Of a stretch of DNA of 36,226 nucleotides, positions 24,201-31,709 are shown piece by piece. A program made the position numbers and the translations under genes. Source of the stretch: Bacteroidota bacterium (GTDB lineage: Bacteria; Bacteroidota; Bacteroidia; Chitinophagales; Chitinophagaceae); contig JAFAGR010000014.1 of NCBI GenBank assembly GCA_023422565.1, positions 1 through 36,226 on the forward strand, in the 5' to 3' direction. Below the pieces are notes generated by a model that was not told where the DNA came from, ran no database searches, and worked only from the letters and a program-made list of their open reading frames with translations. The first letter of the stretch is position 1. Each line of letters begins with the position of its first letter.

Positions 24201-24502
24201 TCAAATGATGATTATAAATCGCAAAAGCAAACTGCCAATTACGAATTCGTGGTGACCGGAGAAAGCTTTTTGAAATCCTCTCAAAACCAACGGGGCTTGC
24301 GCTTAGATCGTATTGAAGATTCACGCAAACGAATACCTAAGAATACATAAGGCACGAAGAAAACCACTGAATTTTGAGATCTTATGTATTTCTTGGTGGG
24401 CTTCATGTGAAATTCTCAGATCGTTTGTATTCAATAAGCGGTATCAAATAAAGGTCAGCCGTCCATTTTATGATTGGCGAAATTTTTTCCTTACAGCAAT
24501 TA
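24201..24502. other. Convergent spacer between the S9 peptidase and ispH
   Basis: No gene is supported. A stem-loop with 10-bp arms (aatacataag 24342-24351, cttatgtatt 24381-24390) may end transcription. The second copy of the 56-bp dispersed repeat (24445-24500) follows, and then a three-unit heptamer array that runs into the end of ispH. Confidence 0.7.
24445..24500 (-). repeat. 56-bp dispersed repeat, copy 2 (inverted)
   Basis: This is the reverse complement of 4870-4925 with 53 of 56 positions identical by eye. Beyond the 56 bp the two loci differ completely, so the repeat ends are sharp. The end that reads ATTGCTGT in this orientation touches a heptamer array. Confidence 0.8.
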
Positions 24503-24518
24503 CTACGAACTACAAACT
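24498..24518. repeat. Heptamer array overlapping the 3' end of ispH
   Basis: Read on the minus strand there are three units: AGTTTGT, AGTTCGT, AGTAATT. They encode the last residues (V-C-S-S) and the TAG stop of ispH. The same words form the array at 4120-4161. Confidence 0.75.
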
Positions 24519-25693
24519 TGCTTAAGCCTTTCAATTACTTTTTCAACCAATGAGTCGGGGCAGGAAGCGCCGCTTGTGAGCAGTATTCTGACAGGTTTTG
24601 AATTGCCGAGATAACCGTTGGTTTCAATTTCACTTTTTTGATGGAGATCAAAATGACGTATTGTGTGTTCGTTAATTATGTTCGAAGCCTCCCGGATAAA
24701 ATAAGTTGGCAGCTTTTCTTCACATAATTCTACAAGATGGGAAGTGTTGCTGCTGTTGTATCCACCTACAACAACCGCGAGGTCGGCGGGCACTTCAAGC
24801 AGCCCGGTAACGGCCGATTGATTGTCGTTGGTTGCATAACAAAGAGTATCCCTGGTATCTGCAAAGTGCTCCTGGATATTTGAAGTGTTCAATGCATACT
24901 TCCGTATCATCACAGATTTAAGATAATCAGCAATCGACTGCGTGTCAGAAGCAAGCATAGTAGTTTGATTTACCACACCGATCCTCTGAAGATGAACAAG
25001 TGGATCAAAACCTTCCGAAAATCGGCCGGCGAACATTTTAAAAAAGTCTTCGGGGGGTAACTCATTTTCGATGAAGCGTGCCAGTAGTATCGCTTCATCC
25101 ATATCATTTACCACAATGGTTTGCGTATTGCTCGCGGCGTGAGAAAACGTTGCTCTCGTTTCTTCGTGGCTTGGCTTTCCGTGAACCACTACTGTATATC
25201 CCTGGCGTGCGATCTGCTCACTCCGGTTCCAAACCTTTTCCACAAAGGGGCAGGTTGTATTGTATTTTTCTACCGAAATACCGGTATCGCGTAAACGCTT
25301 TTCGATATCAAGGGTGGTTCCAAATGCGGGAATCAAAACAATATCCCCTGAATGCAGTTCGGAAAAGGGAATAACCTGGTTTCCGCGGGTGTCTTGCAGA
25401 AATTTAACGCCACGGGCAAGAAGATCCGAATTCACATGAGGATTGTGTATCATCTCGCTTAACAGAAAAATTCGCTTGCCTGGGTTTTCTTCAATTGTTC
25501 TGAACGCAATTTCAATCGCATTTTCAACTCCGTAGCAAAACCCGAAATGCCGGGCGAGATAAATTTGAAGTGAGCCAAAATCAAGAAGGGAGGGTGAAAA
25601 ATCCTTCTTCATTTTATCTGCCTGCCTGCGCGTTTCTTTAATGCGCGCTATCATTTCGCTTCGGTATGTAACCGGTATTGTAAATTGCTTCAT
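24503..25693 (-). CDS. ispH: 4-hydroxy-3-methylbut-2-enyl diphosphate reductase, long form
   Basis: IspH is the iron-sulphur enzyme that makes IPP and DMAPP in the last step of the MEP isoprenoid pathway. I chose the ATG at 25693, giving 396 residues; the frame extends upstream but without family similarity. The three cluster cysteines are in HFGFCYGVENA, NTTCPFVEKVW and GASCPDS. The E-x-x-x-x-IHNPHVN, VHGKPSHEE and GYNSSNTSHL segments are present. Length and the segments SEGFDPLVHLQRIGVVNQTT and NIQEHFADTRDTLCYAT match the roughly 400-residue cyanobacterial and plastid type rather than the roughly 310-residue Escherichia coli type. Its promoter lies within the 27-bp gap to the amylase gene. 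The last four residues are encoded by repeat sequence. Confidence 0.93.
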   Translation of the reverse strand: MKQFTIPVTYRSEMIARIKETRRQADKMKKDFSPSLLDFGSLQIYLARHFGFCYGVENAIEIAFRTIEENPGKRIFLLSEMIHNPHVNSDLLARGVKFLQDTRGNQVIPFSELHSGDIVLIPAFGTTLDIEKRLRDTGISVEKYNTTCPFVEKVWNRSEQIARQGYTVVVHGKPSHEETRATFSHAASNTQTIVVNDMDEAILLARFIENELPPEDFFKMFAGRFSEGFDPLVHLQRIGVVNQTTMLASDTQSIADYLKSVMIRKYALNTSNIQEHFADTRDTLCYATNDNQSAVTGLLEVPADLAVVVGGYNSSNTSHLVELCEEKLPTYFIREASNIINEHTIRHFDLHQKSEIETNGYLGNSKPVRILLTSGASCPDSLVEKVIERLKQVCSS

Positions 25694-25702
25694 GTTCCGC
25701 CG

Positions 25703-25710
25703 CAAAGGTA
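25703..25710 (-). promoter_or_regulatory. -7 box of ispH in a 27-bp divergent gap
   Basis: On the minus strand the sequence is TACCTTTG followed by C, an exact match to TAnnTTTG. It ends 9 bp before the ATG, so the transcript would be leaderless or nearly so. The -33 region would fall inside the first codons of the amylase gene. Confidence 0.6.
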
Positions 25711-25720
25711 CATTCTTACT

Positions 25721-26971
25721 ATGAAAGAATTTAAAGCCCCGGGTTTTCTTAACAGCACAAACATATATGAGGTAAACATTCGCCAGTACACGGCTGAAGG
25801 TACTTTTAACGCTTTTGCGAACCATCTTCCGCGGCTGAAAAAGATGGGGGTGGAAATATTATGGCTGATGCCCGTCCATCCGATTGGCATCCCGCACAGA
25901 AAGGGAAGCCTTGGAAGTTATTATTCCATCAGCAACCACCGCGCAATAAACCCTGAGTTCGGAACAATGAACGATTTTGAAAACCTTGTTTCATTGATCC
26001 ATGAAATGGACATGAAGGTGATCTTAGATTGGGTGGCCAATCATACCGCCTGGGATCATGTATGGACGGTTCAACATCCTGATTATTTTCTTCGCGACGA
26101 GTTTGGTTTTAAAAGCCCGTTTGACTGGTCGGATGTTATTCAGCTTGATCATCAGAATGAAGAGCAGCAGCAGGCAATGATAGATGCTATGAGGTTTTGG
26201 GTTGAGGAAAAGAAGGTGGATGGTTTTCGTGCAGACCTTGCTCATTTAACACCCTTACCTTTTTGGATAAAGGCGAGGAAAGCGATAGAAGTTATTAACC
26301 CCGAAGCGATCTGGCTTGCAGAATCTGAGGAGGCCGAATATACTGCGGCCTTTGATATAACCTTTACCTGGAAATGGATGCATGAAAGCGCAAAAATATT
26401 TTCCGAAAGTGGAGGAGTGGAGAAACTCAGAAAGTTTCTCGAACAAAGCGATCTTCCCGGTCTTCGGTTATATTTTACCTCTAACCACGATGAGAATTCC
26501 TGGAATGGTACCGAATATGAAAAGTACGGCGTGTATGCCAAAGCGTTAGCCGTTTTCTCAGGCCTTTATAGAAACAGCGTTCCCCTTATTTATTCAGGGC
26601 AGGAAGCGGCAAATAAAAAACGGCTTTCTTTTTTTGAGAAAGATCTGATAAACTGGGTAGGTGAGGAGGAATTGAACCATTTTTATTCAACATTGTTGAT
26701 CTCCCGCAAGAAGCCCGGAATCACTTTTGATGAGTGTAATTTTAAATTTATCGATCATCCTGAACTGCTAGCATTTAGCCATACCGGAGAAGCAGGGTCG
26801 ATCTGGGTTTTCCTTCATTTTGGAACGGCGGCCGTGACCATTCAACCTTTTGAAATGGCGGGTGCTGATGGAATTGAAATTTTTACAGGTGAACGCATGG
26901 ATAGGAATTCACCCGCCATATCTTTAAAGCCGGGAGATTTTCTTGTTTATGAATCCTTCAGGTCGGCGTGA
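25721..26971 (+). CDS. Cytoplasmic GH13 alpha-amylase family protein
   Basis: The 416-residue protein starts at the ATG at 25721 and has no signal peptide, so it probably acts on stored or imported maltodextrins. The four GH13 regions are present: DWVANHT (103-109), DGFRADLAH with nucleophile D172, WLAESEE with acid/base E201, and FTSNHDENSW with D257. The catalytic triad is complete. The N-terminal NIYEVNIRQYTAEGTF is typical of this compact subfamily. Exact specificity (amylase, glucosidase or cyclomaltodextrinase) cannot be read from sequence. It diverges from ispH with only 27 bp between start codons, so its promoter must overlap the ispH coding start. It converges on the helicase gene with a shared terminator. 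Confidence 0.9.
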   Translation: MKEFKAPGFLNSTNIYEVNIRQYTAEGTFNAFANHLPRLKKMGVEILWLMPVHPIGIPHRKGSLGSYYSISNHRAINPEFGTMNDFENLVSLIHEMDMKVILDWVANHTAWDHVWTVQHPDYFLRDEFGFKSPFDWSDVIQLDHQNEEQQQAMIDAMRFWVEEKKVDGFRADLAHLTPLPFWIKARKAIEVINPEAIWLAESEEAEYTAAFDITFTWKWMHESAKIFSESGGVEKLRKFLEQSDLPGLRLYFTSNHDENSWNGTEYEKYGVYAKALAVFSGLYRNSVPLIYSGQEAANKKRLSFFEKDLINWVGEEELNHFYSTLLISRKKPGITFDECNFKFIDHPELLAFSHTGEAGSIWVFLHFGTAAVTIQPFEMAGADGIEIFTGERMDRNSPAISLKPGDFLVYESFRSA

Positions 26972-26986
26972 TGCGTAGCCCAAAAC

Positions 26987-27016
26987 AAAAAACCCGGAAA
27001 CAAGCTCCGGGTTTTT
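26987..27016. terminator. Bidirectional terminator between the GH13 and helicase genes
   Basis: The arms aacccgga (26991-26998) and tccgggtt (27006-27013) are exact complements with a 7-nt loop. A tracts and T tracts flank it on both sides, so it can serve both convergent genes. The gap is only 49 bp. Confidence 0.9.
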
Positions 27017-27020
27017 ATCA

Positions 27021-28745
27021 TTAATACTCTTTCTTCCGCATTATTCGTTTGCGCTGCGAGCCCTCATCGCCACCGGGTCTTTTGAAGCCGCCATCGGCTT
27101 CGTTCATACGAATTGTTCTGTTGTTATATTTTTTTCCATCGATCGCGCGGATCATTTTTCCTGCTTCAGCCTGGTCAACTTCTACCCAGGTATTCATTTC
27201 CCGTAAATCGATCTTACCGAGCGAGTCTTTCTTCATGTTACTTTCATCAAGAATGAATTGCAGAAAACTTGCTTTGTAAAAACCATCCTTCGTTCCGAGA
27301 TTTACAAAAAGCCTGGTATAACCATTATCTCTCCTGTTGAATGTACGTTCTCCTCTTTCCCTGCGGTTGGTATTTAAATTTGCACCATAGTTTCCGTCGT
27401 TCATTCTTCTTGAATCTTGTTTCGTATTCAGGTCTTCCGCATTTTCATAATAGCGAAGGAAGTGATCGAATTCCAAAGCTGCAACGCGTTGCAGTACTTC
27501 TTCCTTCGACATGTGTTCGAACTTTTTGATAAGATCCGGAAGATAAGTTTCGTAATCACCGTGTGAAATGTCCGCAAGCGCAAGTTTATCCATGAAATGA
27601 AAGAACTGGCGGCGGCAAACATCTTTACCACTCGGTATATCGAGTTTATGGAAAGTAGCGTTGATCATTTTTTCAAGCTGCCTGATCTTAAAAGTTTCGC
27701 GGCTGTGGCAGATGGAAATGCAGATACCTGTTTTTCCCGCACGTGCTGTACGTCCACTACGGTGCGTGTAAACTTCCATGTCGTCAGGAAGTTCAAAGTT
27801 GATAACGTGCGTAATGCCATCTACATCAATACCGCGTGCAGCAACATCCGTAGCTATCAACAGTTGAAGCGTTTTGCTGCGGAAGCGCCCCATTACTTTA
27901 TCGCGTTGTTGCTGGGTTAGATCTCCGTGTAAGGCTTCTATATCGTAACCGGCCTTAGAGAGGCGTTCGCTGATTTCCTGAGCATCGGCCTTAGTTCTGG
28001 TGAAGATAATGCCGTACATGCCCGGATTGAAATCTATCAGGCGTTTCAGGGTCTCATAACGGTGATGCGCAGACGCAACATAGTATTGGTGGTCAATGTT
28101 CACATTTCCACTATTCTTTTTTCCAACCGTAATTTCTTTCGGTGTGGTCATAAAATTTTTCGAGATCGCTCTGACTGCAGGCGGCATTGTAGCGCTGAAA
28201 AGCCAGATACTCTCGCGGTTGATGGTGTTTTTCAACACGAAATCAATATCGTCTCTGAAGCCCATGTTAAGCATTTCGTCAGCCTCGTCCAGCACCACAT
28301 ACTTTACTTTTTCCAGGTCGATGGCTTTACGTTCAATCAGGTCTATTAATCTTCCGGGAGTAGCTACAACTATTTGCACGCCTTTTTTAAGATTGCGGAT
28401 CTGCATGGAAATAGAAGCCCCGCCATACACTGCTTCAACTCCGATACCACGGGAATGTTTTTTGAAAAGTTGAAGATCGTTGGTTATTTGCAGGCATAGT
28501 TCCCTGGTGGGGCATACGATCAGCGCCTGAGGAAATTTGTCGGCTGCCTCAATCAATTGAATGAGGGGAAGGCCGAAAGCGGCTGTTTTACCGGTTCCGG
28601 TTTGTGCAAGGCCAACGAAGTCCATTGTGCCGGAAAGTAAAACAGGGATTGCCTGTTCCTGGATGGGGGTGGGCGTTGTGAAGCCCAGGTCTGTTATGGA
28701 TTGCACGATTTGCTCGTTCAAACCCAACGTTTGAAAATCAGTCAT
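27021..28745 (-). CDS. DEAD-box RNA helicase, DeaD/CsdA-like
   Basis: This 574-residue enzyme unwinds RNA duplexes, probably in ribosome assembly or RNA turnover, especially in the cold. Motifs are the Q motif (FTTPTPIQEQ), Walker A AQTGTGKT (47-54), DEAD (153-156), SAT (184-186) and HRSGRTARAG (328-337). After the two RecA-like domains comes a linker rich in Arg, Asn and Gly (about 440-470), then a C-terminal RNA-binding domain of the DbpA/CsdA type (about 470-550, RLFVNLGTKDGF to NNRTIRMNEADGG) and a basic tail ending RKRIMRKKEY. The architecture matches DeaD. A -7 box about 160 bp upstream suggests a long leader, as in cold-shock helicase genes. Confidence 0.93.
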   Translation of the reverse strand: MTDFQTLGLNEQIVQSITDLGFTTPTPIQEQAIPVLLSGTMDFVGLAQTGTGKTAAFGLPLIQLIEAADKFPQALIVCPTRELCLQITNDLQLFKKHSRGIGVEAVYGGASISMQIRNLKKGVQIVVATPGRLIDLIERKAIDLEKVKYVVLDEADEMLNMGFRDDIDFVLKNTINRESIWLFSATMPPAVRAISKNFMTTPKEITVGKKNSGNVNIDHQYYVASAHHRYETLKRLIDFNPGMYGIIFTRTKADAQEISERLSKAGYDIEALHGDLTQQQRDKVMGRFRSKTLQLLIATDVAARGIDVDGITHVINFELPDDMEVYTHRSGRTARAGKTGICISICHSRETFKIRQLEKMINATFHKLDIPSGKDVCRRQFFHFMDKLALADISHGDYETYLPDLIKKFEHMSKEEVLQRVAALEFDHFLRYYENAEDLNTKQDSRRMNDGNYGANLNTNRRERGERTFNRRDNGYTRLFVNLGTKDGFYKASFLQFILDESNMKKDSLGKIDLREMNTWVEVDQAEAGKMIRAIDGKKYNNRTIRMNEADGGFKRPGGDEGSQRKRIMRKKEY

Positions 28746-29172
28746 TGTTTAATTTGATTTGTGTAACACCGTAATGCAATATGCATAACACGTGGCTTCG
28801 ATGGTCACATGTAATGCTGCGGGCGGTTGAGAGAGAAGCCTGGGTGTTTAAACCGTGTCAACTGCAACTGAGCATGTCATGCAATTCTCAGTAAAAAAGC
28901 GCGGCAAAGCTAAGGATAAATATTGAAGATAAACGTTAAATGTCTGCTTCAGTGGCGGTTTAAGCGATTTAGTACTTGTAGAAACCCTCTAATTTTGGAT
29001 GACTCTTGCTTTAGATTCGGTTCTCTAATCATCCGGAAACAAGGTAAGTCAGTCTCTGGTTAACTTCAGGTTCGAAGCTATTTAAAACATTCTTAACACA
29101 AAGAATCAGGATGAAAGCTTCGTGGCATATAACTTGAAATCGCTTAGCGAACAAAATGAAAATTGAGTTGTT
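28746..29172. other. Divergent region between the helicase and a beta-barrel gene
   Basis: No gene is supported. The left part (28746-28904) is likely the helicase leader on the minus strand. The right part (about 28913-29172) should hold the promoter of the beta-barrel gene, but I see no convincing -7 box for it. No repeat array is present. Confidence 0.5.
28905..28912 (-). promoter_or_regulatory. -7 box of the helicase gene
   Basis: On the minus strand TAGCTTTG followed by C matches TAnnTTTG. A TTT-containing -33-like word (GTTT, 28931-28934 on the minus strand) is 18 bp upstream. The predicted leader is about 155 nt. Confidence 0.5.
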
Positions 29173-29748
29173 ATGAAAAAACTAACCCTTGTACTCCTTG
29201 TAAGTCTTATCACATCTTATACATATGCTCAGAATTTTAAAATCGGTGTGAAGGCAGGTGCCGATCTCCTGAAGCTGGATGGACGTTCATTTAAAGAGGA
29301 GTTTGCTTTTGGATACCAGGCCGGTGCTTTTGCGGAGATCGGGTTGGGGGAAAAGTGGGGCATTCAACCGGAGGTTCTTTTTGGGCAGGTGAATCTTGAT
29401 ACCAGTTCCAACTTTCGTGATCTTTATGAGTTTGATAACCTATCTGAGATTAAGCTGACCATGCTAAAAATTCCGCTCATGTTGAATTATAGGCCGAATA
29501 AATTTGTTGCCGTGCAATTCGGCCCGCAATACGGCATTTTGATCGATCAGAATCTTACCTTATTTCAAAATGGAAAGGAAGCTTTCAAAAAGGGAAATTT
29601 TAGCCTTCATGGAGGGTTGCAGCTTAATATTTCAAAGCTCATACTATATGGGCGTTATGGGGTGGGTTTGAATAATCTGAACGATATCGACAATACCGAG
29701 AAGTGGAAGAATCAATCTATTCAAATAGGGGCAGGATTTCGTTTTTAG
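29173..29748 (+). CDS. Outer-membrane beta-barrel protein, PorT-like family
   Basis: The 191-residue protein has a signal peptide (MKKLTLVLLVSLITSYTYAQ) and a mature part built of amphipathic strands typical of the OMP_b-brl_2 family: FKIGVKAGADLL, FAFGYQAGAFAEIGLG, WGIQPEVLFGQ, IPLMLNYRP, AVQFGPQYGIL, LHGGLQLNIS and a final strand ending in GAGFRF, whose terminal Phe is usual for barrel insertion by BamA. About eight strands can be counted. Function beyond an outer-membrane location is unknown. It is a single gene. The stop is TAG and is followed by agaacgatgcatc, which looks like a decayed copy of the palindromic repeat. Confidence 0.85.
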   Translation: MKKLTLVLLVSLITSYTYAQNFKIGVKAGADLLKLDGRSFKEEFAFGYQAGAFAEIGLGEKWGIQPEVLFGQVNLDTSSNFRDLYEFDNLSEIKLTMLKIPLMLNYRPNKFVAVQFGPQYGILIDQNLTLFQNGKEAFKKGNFSLHGGLQLNISKLILYGRYGVGLNNLNDIDNTEKWKNQSIQIGAGFRF

Positions 29749-29995
29749 AGAACGATGCATCAGGTAGGCATCCCTTAGCCCTAAAATCTGAAATTGACGG
29801 AAAGAATGTTCTTGTACACCGCGGTAAAACACTTGGCCGATTTCAAGGCGGAATTGCATTATTGTTGGAGCAATGCCGGGAGAATTCAGGAAAAATCAGT
29901 TATTCCGGCTTGTATTGAACACGATTTCCTCGCGCTGAAAACCCGCTGAATCCAGCATAATGCACTCATACGGCCTCTAACTGATCTATCGTATG

Positions 29996-30565
29996 TTAAT
30001 TTCTGAGGATCGTGAAAGAGAGATCCTCATTCAATTTGATAACCGTACTCGGCACCCCCGGCTCCGTCTCCTCCTGCCGGTGACGCACCACATAATCCAC
30101 ACTCTCAATAATATGCCGGTCAATATCGCGGAAAATGCCGGGAGGCGGGTAACCGCTTATGTTTGACGACGTAGATACGATCGGCTTTCCAAATTCTCTG
30201 ATCAATCGTTTGCAAAACCCATCAGCCACTATTCTTATTCCAATGCTGCCATCCTTGTTTATCACATTGGCTGCAAGGTTTTTTGCGCGGCTGTAAATAA
30301 CGGTCACCGGCTTTTTTACCCCCTGTATGAAATCATATACGGCAGGGTTGTCTTCATTCACATATTGCAAAATATCCTCTTCATCGGCAAGAAGAATTAT
30401 CATGCTTTTCTCCTCATTTCTTTTTTTTATACTAAAGATCTTTTCTACCGCTGCCGGGTTTGTAGCATCACAGCCAATGCCCCATACCGTATCGGTAGGA
30501 TAAAGAATTGTCCCTCCGTTTTGCAACACCCTCAGGCACTCCGTGATGTCATCATCTATCTGCAT
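29996..30565 (-). CDS. L-threonylcarbamoyladenylate synthase (Sua5/YrdC/TsaC family)
   Basis: The enzyme makes threonylcarbamoyl-AMP from threonine, bicarbonate and ATP for the t6A37 modification of ANN-decoding tRNAs. The 189 residues cover only the YrdC domain, with no Sua5 C-terminal domain, so it is of TsaC type. Family marks are TILYPTDTVWGIGCDATN (residues about 19-36), KKRNEEKSMIILLA, and GIRIVADGFCKRLIREFGKPIVSTSSNISGYP with the STSSN motif. It overlaps the preceding glycosyltransferase gene by 14 bp in another frame, so the two are cotranscribed and translation is probably coupled. The other t6A genes are not here. YciO-like paralogues are hard to exclude. Confidence 0.88.
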   Translation of the reverse strand: MQIDDDITECLRVLQNGGTILYPTDTVWGIGCDATNPAAVEKIFSIKKRNEEKSMIILLADEEDILQYVNEDNPAVYDFIQGVKKPVTVIYSRAKNLAANVINKDGSIGIRIVADGFCKRLIREFGKPIVSTSSNISGYPPPGIFRDIDRHIIESVDYVVRHRQEETEPGVPSTVIKLNEDLSFTILRN

Positions 30566-31544
30566 GAAGCGAATTTAAGAGTTGTTGCGTTTCAATGGTG
30601 AATGCGCATTTAAAATGACCCAGGGGGCAAGCTCGTTTACCGTGAAGCCCGCAAGGCCTGCAGTCAAGGTTAAGCTTGGTCTCTACAATATAACTGCTGT
30701 CTGCCAAAGGCGTAAACCCAAAGCCGGGAATTGTGGAGCAGAACACGGCAGTTACAGGCGCATTAACGGCCGATGCAAAATGAAGTGGGGCGCTGTCATT
30801 TACATAATTCATTATGGCGTGCTTCATTAATGCGGCAGACTGGAGAAAAGAAAGTTTGCCGGCGAGTATTTCAATATTTTTTCGTGTAACCTTCTCCGTT
30901 AGTTGGATTGCTTCTTCCTCATTATCTTTTCCGCCCAATATAAAAACGCGAATATCAGAGGGGATTTTTTCAATAAGGTCGGCCCATTTTTCAAGGGGGT
31001 ATTGTTTGGTGAACCAAACGCTGGATGGTGTGACTGTAATGAAAGGGTCGCTAACAAATGCTCTTACAAAATTTTCATCGGCCACAGATGGGTAGAGCTT
31101 CGGGCGTAAAACTTCCTCATCGGTAAAATCTTTTACCAGGTCGTTAATTCGCACAGTTTCATGCCGTGGCTGGCGGGGATTGATGATGTGCTGAAATTTT
31201 TTACTGAATCCCGCGCTTAACGGATTTTTTGCGTAACCACGGGTTTCTTTTGCACCAGATAGTATCGTCATTAAACCAGTCGAGAAAAAACGCTGAAGAT
31301 TGATCACCTTGTCATACCGGTTGCGGCGGATCTGCTTCACCATCTTCATCAGGCTTTTCCATTTGCCTTCTTTCTTGTTCCAAACCAACACTTCATGAAT
31401 GGCCGGGTTGTTCAGCAGCAGTTGTTCATTGCCTTTTCGCACCATTACATCAATATGCGCATTCGGAAAACGAGCGTGTAATTTTTCAACTAAACTCGTG
31501 GCGAGCACCACATCACCGATAAAAGCTGTTTGTATGATCAGCAT
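30552..31544 (-). CDS. Glycosyltransferase family 9 (heptosyltransferase-like)
   Basis: The 330-residue cytoplasmic enzyme resembles ADP-heptose:LPS heptosyltransferases, which build the lipopolysaccharide core. It begins MLIIQTAFIGDVVLATSL, the standard first strand and helix of GT9. PSSVWFTKQYPLEKWADLI, VFILGGKDNEEEA, and NDSAPLHFASAVNAPVTAVFCST (about 250-272) form the C-terminal nucleotide-sugar site. DCRPCGLHGKRACPLGHFKCAF is a Cys-rich segment typical of the family in Bacteroidota. I chose ATG at 31544; an in-frame GTG at 31553 is possible and the promoter is so close that this GTG could be leaderless. It is the first gene of an operon with the TsaC-like gene. Confidence 0.88.
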   Translation of the reverse strand: MLIIQTAFIGDVVLATSLVEKLHARFPNAHIDVMVRKGNEQLLLNNPAIHEVLVWNKKEGKWKSLMKMVKQIRRNRYDKVINLQRFFSTGLMTILSGAKETRGYAKNPLSAGFSKKFQHIINPRQPRHETVRINDLVKDFTDEEVLRPKLYPSVADENFVRAFVSDPFITVTPSSVWFTKQYPLEKWADLIEKIPSDIRVFILGGKDNEEEAIQLTEKVTRKNIEILAGKLSFLQSAALMKHAIMNYVNDSAPLHFASAVNAPVTAVFCSTIPGFGFTPLADSSYIVETKLNLDCRPCGLHGKRACPLGHFKCAFTIETQQLLNSLHADR

Positions 31545-31557
31545 TTTTTGCACGGGG

Positions 31558-31565
31558 CAAAGATA
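31558..31565 (-). promoter_or_regulatory. -7 box of the GT9-TsaC operon
   Basis: On the minus strand TATCTTTG followed by C is an exact match. It ends 13 bp before the ATG and 4 bp before the alternative GTG. The -33 region would fall in or beside the heptamer array at 31579-31620. Confidence 0.6.
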
Positions 31566-31578
31566 GTAGACGCAAAGC

Positions 31579-31620
31579 AGTTGATAGTCTGTAGTTAGTA
31601 GTCAGCAGTCGGTAGTTGTT
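31579..31620. repeat. Heptamer array, AGTnnGT family
   Basis: Six in-register units begin with AGT at exact 7-bp steps. Consensus is AGT[CT][ATCG]G[TC]. A second six-unit array of the [TA]A[AT]CCCA family follows at 31638-31679, out of phase by three bases. Together they fill the divergent promoter region of GT9 and dapD. Confidence 0.85.
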
Positions 31621-31637
31621 AATCCCTTTACCTTGCC

Positions 31638-31679
31638 TATCCCATAACCCAAAACTCAATACCCACAACCCGCAGCCTC
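31638..31679. repeat. Heptamer array, TAACCCA family
   Basis: Six 7-bp units of loose consensus TAACCCA (variants AAACTCA, ATACCCA, CAACCCG) end 8 bp before the dapD -7 box. Confidence 0.7.
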
Positions 31680-31686
31680 CATTCCA

Positions 31687-31694
31687 TATATTTG
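31687..31694 (+). promoter_or_regulatory. -7 box of dapD
   Basis: TATATTTG is an exact match to TAnnTTTG, 15 bp before the ATG. The -33 position would lie inside the TAACCCA heptamer array and shows no TTTG. Confidence 0.55.
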
Positions 31695-31709
31695 TCTAAA
31701 TATTTTCTT

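Noticed and set aside
24313..24525. 70-codon open frame in the spacer before ispH
   Set aside because: It runs through the 56-bp repeat and the heptamer array and into the antisense of ispH, and the peptide has no coherent fold pattern.
29060..29110. tRNA-like GGTTCGAAGC word
   Set aside because: No acceptor or anticodon stem can be built around it.
29749..29995. Small gene between the barrel gene and the TsaC-like gene
   Set aside because: The only frame there overlaps the end of the barrel gene in another phase and has no plausible start or family.
31692..31709. TTG start for dapD six codons upstream of the ATG
   Set aside because: The TTG is part of the -7 promoter box, and the ATG at 31710 gives the usual family length.
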